This document shows positions 23,150-31,785 of a stretch of 64,000 bases of DNA, piece after piece. Location: positions 248,001 through 312,000 of the forward strand of contig NZ_JAPMLT010000001.1 in the NCBI RefSeq assembly GCF_026410385.1, given 5' to 3'. Below the pieces are notes generated by a model that did no database searches, was not told the origin of the DNA, and was given only the letters and a program-made list of their open reading frames with translations. Each line of letters opens with the position of its first letter. Positions within the stretch are counted from its first letter, which is position 1. A program made the position numbers and the translations under genes. The DNA comes from Tumebacillus lacus (GTDB taxonomy: Bacteria > Bacillota > Bacilli > Tumebacillales > Tumebacillaceae).

Positions 23150-23962
23150 TTACTCCAACTCCCGCACCATTATCCGCTCCGGGTGCGTGTACACGTTCAA
23201 CGATCCGCCTCGGATAAACCCGACCGCCGTGATGCCCAGTTCATCCGCCATCTCCAGGGCCAATTCGGTCGGAGCCGATTTGGAGAGCACGACTTCGCAG
23301 CCGATCTTGGCGACTTTGAGGAGCACTTCCGACGAGATGCGGCCGCTGAAGACGATGATCTTGTCGTCGACGGGGATGCCGTTTTGCAGGCAATGGCCGT
23401 AGATCTTGTCCAAGGCGTTGTGCCGCCCGATATCCGTCCTCGTCAGCAACACGCCTTGACTGTCGCACAGCGCCGCATTGTGCACGCCGCCCGTCTCCTG
23501 AAAGACTGTCGCACCGTCCTGCATCTGGCGCATCAGTGCCAAACAGTCCTCCGGGGAGACCGTCACATTCCGCGACGTGATCGTTTTCGCCGTCCGGGCA
23601 TCGTTGTAAAAATAAAAACTTTGCCTGCTCTTTCCGCAGCAGGAGGTGATATACCGTTTGGAATAGAGTTGATGGTTTAATTTCACCACTTGTTCCGTCT
23701 CGACGTACGCGAGCCCTTGGTTTTCATCCAATGTCACGCTCTTGATATCCTCATATCTCCGCACGACACCCTCCGACGCCAAAAAGCCGATCACCATTTC
23801 CTCGAGATGCTCAGGCGTGCAGACCATCGTGGCAAATTCTTCGCTGTTTAAATAGATCGTGACGGGGTACTCGGTCACGATCCGGTCTTGCACCTCCAGC
23901 AGTGCGCCGTTGTGATAGGAGAGGATCTTGCGCGTTTTCACGACCGGTTGCAACGAGGGCAC
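23150..23962 (-). CDS. fdhD: Formate dehydrogenase accessory sulfurtransferase FdhD
   Basis: This 270-aa protein (from GTG 23962) matches FdhD: 'NSEEFATMVCTPEHLEEM', 'GFLASEGVV', the cysteine motif 'TSCCGKS', 'ETGGVHNAALCD', 'DIGRHNALDKIYG' and 'SGRISSEVLLKVAKIGC'. FdhD carries sulfur from a cysteine desulfurase to the molybdenum cofactor, which is essential for formate dehydrogenase activity. The GTG is chosen because AGAGGAAAGG precedes it. The frame extends to a TTG at 24013 without such a site. It is divergent from the formate dehydrogenase operon, so a shared control region lies between them. Confidence 0.92.
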   Translation of the reverse strand: MPSLQPVVKTRKILSYHNGALLEVQDRIVTEYPVTIYLNSEEFATMVCTPEHLEEMVIGFLASEGVVRRYEDIKSVTLDENQGLAYVETEQVVKLNHQLYSKRYITSCCGKSRQSFYFYNDARTAKTITSRNVTVSPEDCLALMRQMQDGATVFQETGGVHNAALCDSQGVLLTRTDIGRHNALDKIYGHCLQNGIPVDDKIIVFSGRISSEVLLKVAKIGCEVVLSKSAPTELALEMADELGITAVGFIRGGSLNVYTHPERIMVRELE

Positions 23963-24094
23963 CGCCTTTCCTCTGTGTACTCTCCATTCTACTGCACCTG
24001 CCGGGATTGTCAAAACCTGTGAATCTTCCCATCCGGGCAGGTCATACTACCAAAGACCGCTATCCCGTACAACATCAGGTGGTGACCCCGACTC

Positions 24095-27082
24095 ATGATG
24101 AACGACCAGTACCCGAAATCCACGATCCGCATGAATGACAAGGACTTTCCTTTCTCAGAGGGGCAGAGCATCCTCGAGATCGCCGAGTCCCAAGATTATT
24201 ACCTGCCGCACGTCTGCTATCACAACGCCCTCGGTCCGATCCAGTCCTGTGACACGTGCTTGGTCGAGGTGAACGGCGAACTGGTGCGGTCCTGCTCGAC
24301 GAAAGCGCGTCCGGGCGACGTGATCAACAGCGTGTCTGAGCGGGCCAAGGCGGCGCAGCTCGAAGCGATGCAGCGCCTTTTAAAAAATCACGAGCTGTAC
24401 TGCACCGTCTGTGACAACAACAACGGCAACTGCACGTTGCACAACACGGCCGAATATCTGCAAGTCGAGCACCAAAAATATGAATTTCAACCCAAGCCGT
24501 ACCCGCCCGACACCACGCATCCGTTCTACCGCTACGAGCCGGATCAATGCATCCTCTGCGGCCGTTGCGTGGAAGCCTGCCAAGACCTGCAGGTCAACGA
24601 GACGCTCACTATCGACTGGAGCATGGAACACCCGCGCGTCCTGTGGGACGGCGGTGCGCCCATCGACCAGTCTTCCTGCGTCTCCTGCGGGCATTGCGTG
24701 ACCGTCTGCCCGTGCAACGCCTTGATGGAAAAAACGATGCTCGGCGAAGCGGGCTATCTCACCGACATCCCGAATGACATGCTCCTGCCGATGATCGATT
24801 TGACCAAAGCGGTGGAGCCGGGTTATCAGGAGATCTTTGCGATCTCCGAGGTGGAGGCGGCGATGCGCACCTCCCGGATCAAGCGCACGAAAACGGTCTG
24901 CACCTACTGCGGGGTCGGCTGCTCCTTTGAGGTCTGGACGAAAGGGCGCAAGATCCTCAAGATCGAACCGCAGGCGGAAGCGCCGGTCAACTCGATCTCC
25001 ACCTGCGTCAAAGGCAAATTTGGCTGGGACTTTGTGAACAGCGAGGAGCGGCTGACACATCCGTTGATCCGCAAAGGGGACAGATTTGTCGAAGCCACGT
25101 GGGACGAAGCGCTCGACCTGATCGCCTCCAAACTGGGCGAGATCAAGCAGAAATACGGCCCGGACTCCATCGGGGTGATCGCCTCTTCGAAGTGCAGCAA
25201 CGAAGAAAACTACATCGCCCAAAAATTTGCCAGGGCGGTGATCGGAACGAACAACGTAGACAACTGTTCGCGCTACTGCCAATCTCCGGCGACCGCGGGC
25301 CTGATGCGCACCGTCGGGATCGGCGGTGACGCGGGCACGATTCACGACATCGCCTCGGCGGGCCTCGTGATCGTCGTCGGGGCCAATCCGGCCGAGTCGC
25401 ATCCCGTGCTGGCCACCCGCGTCAAGCGGGCGCACAAACTGCGCGACCAAAAGCTGATCGTCTTCGATCTGCGCCGTCATGAACTCGGTGAGCGGGCCGA
25501 CCTGTACATTCATCCGACCCCTGGCACCGACCTGATCTGGATGTCGGCGGTGACGAAGTACATCATCGACCAAGGCTGGCACGATCAAGCGTTTCTCCGC
25601 GACCGCGTCAACGGCTGGGAGGAGTATGTGGCGTCGCTCGAACGCTACACCCTCGACTACGCGGCGGAGAGGACAGGGATCGCACGCGAGCAGTTGATTC
25701 AGATCGCCGCGATGATCCACGAGGCGGACGGCACGTGCATTCTGTGGGCGATGGGCGTCACTCAGCATATGGGCGGCACCGACACCTCGACGGCGATTGC
25801 CAATCTGCTGCTCGTCACCGGCAACTTTGGCCGACCCAACGCCGGAGCCTATCCGTTGCGCGGGCACAACAACGTGCAGGGCGCGTGCGACTTTGGCACG
25901 ATGCCGGCGTGGATGCCGGGCTACGAGGCGGTGCAGGACGAAAAAGTGCGCGCCAAATACGAACGGGCGTGGGGCGTGAAATTGCCGGAGCAGCCCGGCC
26001 TGAACAACCACCAGATGGTCGAAGCGATCACCAAAGGCAAGCTGAAGGCGATGTATCTGTTTGGCGAAGAGATGGCACTCGTCGACTCCAATTCGAACCA
26101 TGTGGAGCATTCCTTTGAACAATTGGAGTTCTTCGTGGTGCAGGATCTCTTTTTCACCCGTACCGCGCAGTACGCGGACGTGGTGCTGCCCGCCGCTCCG
26201 AGCCTGGAAAAGGACGGCACGTTCACCAACACGGAACGGCGCGTCCAACGCTTTTACCAAGCACTCCAGCCGCTCGGCGACTCCAAGCCGGACTGGGAGA
26301 TCCTCCAACTGGTCGCCAACCGCATGGGCGCAGCTTGGAACTACCGGCACCCGAGCGAGTTGATGGCGGAAGCGGCCAGCCTCGCGCCGATCTTCGCCGG
26401 TGTGACCTACGAGCGGCTGGAAGGGTGGCAGAGTCTGCTCTGGCCGGTGGCGGCGGACGGGAGTGACACGCCGCTGCTCTACAAAGAGCGATTTGCCTTC
26501 CCGGACGGCAAGGCCCGCCTGTTCCCGGTGGAGTGGACCCAACCGTTCCATCCGGGCGAGGAGTACGATCTGCACTTGAACAACGGCCGCCTGCTGGAAC
26601 ATTTCCACGAAGGCAACATGACGTACAGATCGGAAGGGCTCACCCACAAAGTACCCCGCGAATGGCTGGAGGTCTCGACCGAACTGGCCAAAGAGCGGGG
26701 GTTGGAATCCGGTTCGCTGGTGCGGCTGACCTCGCCGTACGGTCACGTCAAAGTGCGCGTGGAAGTCACCGACACGGTACAGGGCAAAGAGTTGTACCTG
26801 ACGATGAATACCCGTGACCCGGAGGCGGCGATCAACCGCCTGACCTCCTCCTACCACGACAAGATCACGCACACGCCGAACTACAAGGAGATGAGCGTGA
26901 AGATGGAGGTCTTGGAAGACAAAGGGCCCAAGCCTCTGCCGACGTGGAACCATCGCTTCGGCCATCGCACGCCGCAGATCGGGGTGCGGGTGGAGGAAAA
27001 GTGGAAGCGTGATGACTACATCCCGATCTCCCAGGTGATCGACGGAGGTGACACACATGGCAAAGGCCATCACACACATTGA
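24095..27082 (+). CDS. Formate dehydrogenase, catalytic (alpha) subunit, YjgC/YrhE type
   Basis: This 995-aa molybdopterin enzyme starts with a 2Fe-2S ferredoxin domain ('SCDTCLVEV'). A His/Cys cluster ('CTVCDNNNGNC') and two 4Fe-4S motifs ('CILCGRCVEAC', 'CVSCGHCVTVC') follow, then the Fe4S4-Mopterin domain ('CTYCGVGC', about residue 270). Cys395 in 'NCSRYCQSP' takes the position of selenocysteine in E. coli FdhF. It oxidises formate to CO2. The large N-terminal Fe-S module matches cytosolic NAD-type Bacillus enzymes. The next gene begins inside its 3' end. Confidence 0.92.
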   Translation: MMNDQYPKSTIRMNDKDFPFSEGQSILEIAESQDYYLPHVCYHNALGPIQSCDTCLVEVNGELVRSCSTKARPGDVINSVSERAKAAQLEAMQRLLKNHELYCTVCDNNNGNCTLHNTAEYLQVEHQKYEFQPKPYPPDTTHPFYRYEPDQCILCGRCVEACQDLQVNETLTIDWSMEHPRVLWDGGAPIDQSSCVSCGHCVTVCPCNALMEKTMLGEAGYLTDIPNDMLLPMIDLTKAVEPGYQEIFAISEVEAAMRTSRIKRTKTVCTYCGVGCSFEVWTKGRKILKIEPQAEAPVNSISTCVKGKFGWDFVNSEERLTHPLIRKGDRFVEATWDEALDLIASKLGEIKQKYGPDSIGVIASSKCSNEENYIAQKFARAVIGTNNVDNCSRYCQSPATAGLMRTVGIGGDAGTIHDIASAGLVIVVGANPAESHPVLATRVKRAHKLRDQKLIVFDLRRHELGERADLYIHPTPGTDLIWMSAVTKYIIDQGWHDQAFLRDRVNGWEEYVASLERYTLDYAAERTGIAREQLIQIAAMIHEADGTCILWAMGVTQHMGGTDTSTAIANLLLVTGNFGRPNAGAYPLRGHNNVQGACDFGTMPAWMPGYEAVQDEKVRAKYERAWGVKLPEQPGLNNHQMVEAITKGKLKAMYLFGEEMALVDSNSNHVEHSFEQLEFFVVQDLFFTRTAQYADVVLPAAPSLEKDGTFTNTERRVQRFYQALQPLGDSKPDWEILQLVANRMGAAWNYRHPSELMAEAASLAPIFAGVTYERLEGWQSLLWPVAADGSDTPLLYKERFAFPDGKARLFPVEWTQPFHPGEEYDLHLNNGRLLEHFHEGNMTYRSEGLTHKVPREWLEVSTELAKERGLESGSLVRLTSPYGHVKVRVEVTDTVQGKELYLTMNTRDPEAAINRLTSSYHDKITHTPNYKEMSVKMEVLEDKGPKPLPTWNHRFGHRTPQIGVRVEEKWKRDDYIPISQVIDGGDTHGKGHHTH

Positions 27083-27536
27083 GAAACGGGTGCCGAACGC
27101 GGAAGAGGAGCAAGCGCAGGCGATCCAAGAGATCCTGACGGCAGCCGCCGCGAACAAAGAAGCGCTGCTGATCCTGATCGACGTGGTGAACCAACTGCAT
27201 CAGGCGGGCCTGTTGGAGATGGCGCAAGGCTTTTTGACCAACCGTCACAAGATCGGCCTGATCGGTCTGCACCAACTGAACAAATCGGGTGCGCAACGGA
27301 TCATCAAAAACGGCATGGGCGCGGTGCAGTTTCTGAGCCGGCTCGACCCGGCGAAACTGGAGACCTTGCTCGGCGCGGTGGCGACAGGCGTCGACGAGGC
27401 GTCGGAAGCGAAGGAAGAGCACACACACCTCGGGATGATGGGTCTGTTCAAATCGATGCGTGACCCCGAAGTGCAGACTTCGCTTGGCGTGATGATGAAT
27501 TTCCTGCGCGGCATGGGAAAGGGATTGAGAGCATGA
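27057..27536 (+). CDS. DUF1641 protein (YjgD-like formate dehydrogenase partner)
   Basis: This 159-aa, all-helical protein has 'EALLILIDVVNQLHQAGLLEMAQGFL' and 'GLFKSMRDPEVQTSLGVMMNFLRGMG', the DUF1641 signature. It is the genomic partner of formate dehydrogenase in Bacillus (YjgC-YjgD). Its biochemical role is not established, but assembly or electron-transfer support is plausible. ATG 27057 follows GGAGGTGACACAC and overlaps the dehydrogenase end by 26 bases. Confidence 0.85.
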   Translation: MAKAITHIEKRVPNAEEEQAQAIQEILTAAAANKEALLILIDVVNQLHQAGLLEMAQGFLTNRHKIGLIGLHQLNKSGAQRIIKNGMGAVQFLSRLDPAKLETLLGAVATGVDEASEAKEEHTHLGMMGLFKSMRDPEVQTSLGVMMNFLRGMGKGLRA

Positions 27537-27757
27537 CGACGCGAAAGATTCAGATTCAAGGCATGACCGCAAAAGAAGACGTGGAGCGGGTGGAAGCGGC
27601 GATCCGCGGCGTCTGGGGCATCCAGGAAGTCGCGATCTGGCCGGACAGAGCGGAGGTCACCTTTTCCTACGACGAGCGGGCGGCCCGATACGAAGACTTT
27701 AAAACGGCGGTGCTGGATCGCGGCTACGGCGTCGTCGACGGCGAACCGAATCTCTGA
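27533..27757 (+). CDS. HMA-like domain protein lacking the metal-binding cysteines
   Basis: This 74-aa protein has the ferredoxin-like fold pattern of heavy-metal-associated domains (CopZ-like), with 'IQIQGMTAKEDVERVEAAI' and a final 'ILDRGYGV'-like strand. The usual GMTCxxC is replaced by 'GMTAKED', so classical copper binding is impossible. The start overlaps the DUF1641 stop (ATGA). Its conserved place in a formate dehydrogenase operon suggests a structural or regulatory role. This is inference. Confidence 0.75.
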   Translation: MTTRKIQIQGMTAKEDVERVEAAIRGVWGIQEVAIWPDRAEVTFSYDERAARYEDFKTAVLDRGYGVVDGEPNL

Positions 27758-27771
27758 GAGGAGGGACCCGC

Positions 27772-27912
27772 ATGGCCAATCTCTGCGAAGTGTGCGGACA
27801 GATCGAAGACGAGACGATGGAGACGAGCGAACTGATGGCCGAGACGCTCCACGTCTGCGCGTCATGCCGAAAAGACCGGAAGGAGAGCGGCGCGGAGGAG
27901 ATCGGCATGTAG
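27772..27912 (+). CDS. 46-aa zinc-ribbon-like protein
   Basis: An ATG at 27772 follows GAGAGGAGGGACCCGC and opens 46 codons. Two CxxC knuckles ('CEVCG' near residue 5 and 'CASC' near residue 33) are separated by 24 residues, a minimal zinc or Fe-S binding module. It is the last gene of the formate dehydrogenase operon, directly before a terminator. No named family was recognised. Confidence 0.72.
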   Translation: MANLCEVCGQIEDETMETSELMAETLHVCASCRKDRKESGAEEIGM

Positions 27913-27913
27913 A

Positions 27914-27946
27914 AGAGAACGGCCTGCCGGCCGTTCTCTTTTTCCT
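27914..27946 (+). terminator. Terminator of the formate dehydrogenase operon
   Basis: GAGAACGGCC/GGCCGTTCTC stem with a 4-base loop followed by TTTTTCC. Confidence 0.9.
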
Positions 27947-28011
27947 TTCTCTCATAAAAATCTGAGCTTGTTGTCATGGTAAATGGAGCCAATCGGCCGT
28001 ACACTGACTCC

Positions 28012-29976
28012 ATGAAAAAGAAACTGAAAACGTGGGTCCTCACGGGATGTGTCGTGCTTTTGGCCGTGGCCGGGGGCTTGTTTGCCATGGGGAAGACGGC
28101 GTCGCCGGAAGCGGCAATCGATGGATTTATGCAAGCGTGGCAGCAGAAGGACTATGCCGCGATGTACGGCTATCTGTCCGAGGATGCCAAAGGAACGATC
28201 ACAGAAGAGGAATTTGTCAAGCGGCATCAGGCGATCTATGAAGGGATCGAAGCGGCCCGTCTGACTGTCGGTCGCCAAAAAGAAGGAAGGGAGAGGCGTA
28301 AAGGGCCGTCGCAAGAGTTTCACTTCCGCCTGCGGATGGACACGGTGGCGGGGCACGTCGAGTACGACCAAAAAGGCGTCGCGACACGCGAAGGCCGCAG
28401 ATGGGGAGTCAATTGGCATCCGGGCTACCTCCACCCGGAACTGAGCGAGGGCGATACGATCCGCGTTCAAACGCTCACCGCCGACCGGGGCGAGATCCTC
28501 GACCGCAACGGCAAGGGGTTGGCTGTCAATGCAGAGCAGGTCGAGATCGGCCTCGTCCCGGCAAAACTGGGTGCTGCTTCGGTCGCCACGCTCGCGAAAC
28601 AGTTGCGAGTCAGCGAATCGCACATCAACCAAAAGCTCAAAGCACCGTGGGTGCAACCGGACTATTTTGTCCCGATTACCGTCTTGCCGAAAAACGATAC
28701 GCGCCTCGCGGGCCTCTACGACATCCCCGGCGTGACGTCGCAGGTCAAAAAGGTGCGCTTCTACCCGCTCTCGGAAGCGGCCGCTCACCTTGTCGGCTAT
28801 ATCAGCGACGGGGTCGGCAAAACGGGGCTCGAAGTCCTTTATGAAGACAAACTGCACGGCACAAACGGCGCGGTCCTCACGATCCACGACCGCGCAGGCA
28901 ACGAAAAGATGGTCATCGTCAAAAAAGAAGCGAAAAACGGGGAGACGATCAAACTGACGCTCGACGCCGATCTGCAAACATCCGCCTATGAGCAGATCAA
29001 AACGGACGTCGGCGGGGTGGCCGCCCTCCATCCGATGACCGGCGAGGTGCTGGCTCTCGTCAGTGCGCCGTCTTACGATCCAAACGAGATGGTGCGCGGC
29101 GTGAGCGAGGAACTGTGGAAGCGGTGGAACGAAGACCCGCATCGCCCGTTCCTCAACCGCTTCGCCAGCCTCTACTCGCCGGGCTCCGCGTTCAAGCCGG
29201 TCACAGCCGCCCTCGCGTTGGATGACCGGGCGATCACGCCGGAGCAGACGTTCACGATCAAAGGGCTCCACTGGCAAAAGGACGCCTCGTGGGGCAACTA
29301 CCGGGTAACCCGAGTCTCCGAGCGGTACTCCGAGGTCGATCTGGAAAAAGCGCTGCTCACCTCCGACAACATCTACTTTGCAAAAGCAGCGCTGGCGATG
29401 GGGGAGAGCACGTTTACCGCAGCGGCGACTCGATTCGGCTTTGGCGAAAAATTGCCTTTGCCCTACCCGATCGATCCTTCGACGCTGGCGAACGACGGCA
29501 TCAAAAACGAGATCCAGCTCGCCGACTCCGGCTACGGCCAAGGTGAGGTGTTGATGAGTCCGCTACATGTCGCCGTCACCTATACCGCTTTTCTTAACAA
29601 AGGCAGTCTGCTCGCTCCGGAACTGCTCGACAAAGAAGGGGAGTCCACCGGACGGATCTGGAAGCAAAACGCGTTCTCCGCGGAGAGCGCCGACACCGTC
29701 GCCCGCGATCTGATCCAGGTGATCGAGCACCCGGCGGGCACCGGACACGCTGCCCGAATCAACGGTTTGAAACTGGCGGGCAAGACCGGCACCGCCGAAC
29801 TCAAGTCTGAGCAGGGCAAGACCGGTACCGAATACGGCTGGTTTGTCGCCTTTGACGCGGAGCATCCGCAGTTGCTCGTCGTGATGATGATCGAACAGGT
29901 GCAAAACAAAGGCGGCAGTCACTATCTGGCGCCCAAGATCCGCCGTCTCTATCAAACGCGGTTGTTGGATCGCTGA
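28012..29976 (+). CDS. MecA_N-type penicillin-binding protein (class B transpeptidase, PBP3-like)
   Basis: This 654-aa protein has an N-terminal membrane anchor (residues 6-27) and an NTF2-like MecA_N domain ('AAIDGFMQAWQQKDYAAMY', about 35-140). A PBP dimer domain starting 'ADRGEILDRNG' follows. The transpeptidase domain has the nucleophile Ser392 in 'SPGSAFKP', then 'SDN' and 'KTGTAEL'. It cross-links peptidoglycan outside the membrane. B. subtilis PbpC and staphylococcal MecA share this plan, but resistance cannot be inferred. ATG 28012 directly precedes the anchor but has no good ribosome site. The upstream ATG at 27976 is also poorly supported. Confidence 0.85.
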   Translation: MKKKLKTWVLTGCVVLLAVAGGLFAMGKTASPEAAIDGFMQAWQQKDYAAMYGYLSEDAKGTITEEEFVKRHQAIYEGIEAARLTVGRQKEGRERRKGPSQEFHFRLRMDTVAGHVEYDQKGVATREGRRWGVNWHPGYLHPELSEGDTIRVQTLTADRGEILDRNGKGLAVNAEQVEIGLVPAKLGAASVATLAKQLRVSESHINQKLKAPWVQPDYFVPITVLPKNDTRLAGLYDIPGVTSQVKKVRFYPLSEAAAHLVGYISDGVGKTGLEVLYEDKLHGTNGAVLTIHDRAGNEKMVIVKKEAKNGETIKLTLDADLQTSAYEQIKTDVGGVAALHPMTGEVLALVSAPSYDPNEMVRGVSEELWKRWNEDPHRPFLNRFASLYSPGSAFKPVTAALALDDRAITPEQTFTIKGLHWQKDASWGNYRVTRVSERYSEVDLEKALLTSDNIYFAKAALAMGESTFTAAATRFGFGEKLPLPYPIDPSTLANDGIKNEIQLADSGYGQGEVLMSPLHVAVTYTAFLNKGSLLAPELLDKEGESTGRIWKQNAFSAESADTVARDLIQVIEHPAGTGHAARINGLKLAGKTGTAELKSEQGKTGTEYGWFVAFDAEHPQLLVVMMIEQVQNKGGSHYLAPKIRRLYQTRLLDR

Positions 29977-30028
29977 GTTTTCAGTATGATGGGAGAAAGT
30001 GAACAGCGAGAGAGGAGATCAGAGACAC

Positions 30029-30706
30029 GTGGAACCATTCGCTTGTCTGTATGTAGAAAAAGGAGAGCCCTATCAACCGGGCGCTTGCCTCTTCCTCGAA
30101 GCGGATGAAACGGTGATCGGCCGCCCCGCCCAGCAGGCGGTGCCCGACATCCCGTTTGCCAACGCGTACATCTCCCGTCGACATGCGGCGATCCGGCGCG
30201 AGGGCGGCCGGGTGTTGCTCTATGACCTTGGCAGCAAGCACGGGACGGAGGTCAGCGGCGAGATCGTCGCGCCGTTTACACCGTTTCCGTTGCGCACGTC
30301 CGATGTGATCCGGCTGGCCGGCGGCATGATCGTGCTGCGGTTTTCGCACACGTTTGCCGACCAGACGTTGGAACTCGAACCGCTGACCCTCCCGGCGGAG
30401 GGGCTGCGCATCGACCGCGACCGGCGGCTTTGCTATGTGAACGGCGAGCCGATCCCCATGTCCGACAAGGAATGGCGGCTGCTGGTGACGCTGCAGGAGA
30501 GGGAGGAAGCGCTGGTATCTCTGGAGGCGATCAAGCGGGCCGTCTGGCCGGAGCGCGCCGTGGAGGAAGGCGGCGTGCCGGACGTCGGCACCGACGAGCT
30601 CAGTTCGCTCGTCTACCGCCTGCGCAAAAAGATGCAAGACAGCGGCTATCAGATCCAAACGATCCGCGGCCAAGGCTTTCTGTTTGAACGAACGGGCTCC
30701 CGATAA
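30029..30706 (+). CDS. FHA-domain protein with C-terminal winged-helix DNA-binding domain
   Basis: This 225-aa protein has an N-terminal FHA domain ('VIGRP', 'ISRRHAAIRREGG', 'YDLGSKHGTEV', about residues 25-115). A C-terminal OmpR/PhoB-type winged helix follows ('MSDKEWRLLVTLQEREEAL', 'LSSLVYRLRKKMQD', 'IQTIRGQGFLFE'). FHA domains bind phosphothreonine, so this looks like a regulator controlled by a Ser/Thr kinase, in the reverse order of actinobacterial EmbR. GTG 30029 is chosen after GAGAGGAGATC. An earlier GTG at 29999 lacks a site. The partner kinase is unknown. Confidence 0.82.
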   Translation: MEPFACLYVEKGEPYQPGACLFLEADETVIGRPAQQAVPDIPFANAYISRRHAAIRREGGRVLLYDLGSKHGTEVSGEIVAPFTPFPLRTSDVIRLAGGMIVLRFSHTFADQTLELEPLTLPAEGLRIDRDRRLCYVNGEPIPMSDKEWRLLVTLQEREEALVSLEAIKRAVWPERAVEEGGVPDVGTDELSSLVYRLRKKMQDSGYQIQTIRGQGFLFERTGSR

Positions 30707-30724
30707 GGGGGCCTTTTCTTTTAC
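30694..30724 (+). terminator. Intrinsic terminator after FHA gene
   Basis: GGCTCCC/GGGGGCC stem with a short loop overlapping the stop codon, then TTTTCTTTT. Confidence 0.7.
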
Positions 30725-30802
30725 TCAGGAAGGTGATTTTGTAAAGGGGCACGAAATAGTTATTTAGTAAATCGGAGACAGCATTAAGGAGGATTCGCAA
30801 CA

Positions 30803-31711
30803 ATGACGCAAATCCGAATCTATCAAGTCAACGCCTTTACACACCTTCCGTTCGGCGGCAATCCGGCCGGTGTCGTGGCCGATGCGGACGGGTTGACCGA
30901 GCGGGAGATGCAACAGATCGCCCGCGAGATGAACTGTACGGAGACTGCGTTTGTCCTGTCGAGCGAGGTGCCGAACGCCGACCTGCGCGTCCGCTATTTC
31001 ACCCCGCAGGAAGAGGTCGATCTGTGCGGACATGCCACGATCTCGGCGTTTGCCGCGCTCGGGCTGGAACAGCGCTTTGGCGGCGAACTGCCGCGCACGG
31101 TGATCATCGAGACCAAGGCCGGACTGTTGCCGGTCATGCTCTCCCGCGACGCCGAAGAGAGGCTACAGGTGGTGGTGACGCAGGCCGCGCCGCAGTTTCG
31201 CCCGTGCGACCTGACACGGGCGGAGGCGGCGACGCTGCTCGGGCTCGACGAGTCGGACCTCGACCCGGAACGGCCGCTGGGGCTGGCCTACACCGGGCTG
31301 TGGGATCTGATGATCCCGATCCGCACGCTGGATGCTTTTCAGCGGATGCGTCCCGATCTCGACGCGATTGCGGCCAGCAACCGGCGACTCGGCGTGACCA
31401 GCACGCATTGCTATTCCTTTGAGACGGTGGAGCCGACTTCGCACCTGCATACGCGAAACTTCTCCCCGGCAGTCGGCATCCCGGAGGACCCGGCATCCGG
31501 CACGGCCAACGGCGCACTGGCCGCCTTTTTGCTCCAGCACGGCGTGCTCACGCCGGAGCGGGAACAGGTGCGGCTGATCGTCGAGCAGGGTTTTGAATGC
31601 GACCGCCCGAGTTTCATCCATGTCGAACTGGACGGCGAGCCGCGCAGCCCGCGCACCGCCCGTGTCGGCGGGGGGGCGCGACCGGTCTTTCAAGGCACGA
31701 TGTCGTTCTGA
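30803..31711 (+). CDS. PhzF-family isomerase/epimerase
   Basis: This 302-aa protein matches the PhzF fold: 'QVNAFTHLPFGGNPAGVV', 'MNCTETAFVL', 'YFTPQEEVDLCGHATISA' and, in the second half, 'NFSPAVGIPEDPASGTANGAL'. The catalytic Glu of the family corresponds to the one in 'MNCTETAF'. Phenazine genes are absent, so a general isomerase role (as for YddE-like proteins) is more likely than phenazine synthesis. ATG 30803 follows TAAGGAGGATTCG. Monocistronic. Confidence 0.87.
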   Translation: MTQIRIYQVNAFTHLPFGGNPAGVVADADGLTEREMQQIAREMNCTETAFVLSSEVPNADLRVRYFTPQEEVDLCGHATISAFAALGLEQRFGGELPRTVIIETKAGLLPVMLSRDAEERLQVVVTQAAPQFRPCDLTRAEAATLLGLDESDLDPERPLGLAYTGLWDLMIPIRTLDAFQRMRPDLDAIAASNRRLGVTSTHCYSFETVEPTSHLHTRNFSPAVGIPEDPASGTANGALAAFLLQHGVLTPEREQVRLIVEQGFECDRPSFIHVELDGEPRSPRTARVGGGARPVFQGTMSF

Positions 31712-31785
31712 TTCCTTTACGTTTTGGCTAGAATGCTGTAATCTGCTAATGATACAGGATAAACCAGTCGACAGCGGAGGAACAG

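Noticed and set aside
25283-25285. Formate dehydrogenase as a selenoprotein
   Set aside because: Codon 395, aligned to the selenocysteine of E. coli FdhF, is TGC (Cys). No in-frame TGA occurs.
24380-27157. A 925-codon open frame on the minus strand
   Set aside because: It is antisense to the formate dehydrogenase gene, whose Fe-S and molybdopterin motifs are unambiguous. The minus frame shows no motif.
28012-28055. Lipobox-like LTGC near the PBP start
   Set aside because: The hydrophobic stretch before the Cys is too short for a lipoprotein signal and continues after it as a normal membrane anchor.
30803-31711. PhzF homologue as evidence for phenazine synthesis
   Set aside because: None of the other phz genes is present in the window, and PhzF-type isomerases are widespread in genomes that make no phenazines.
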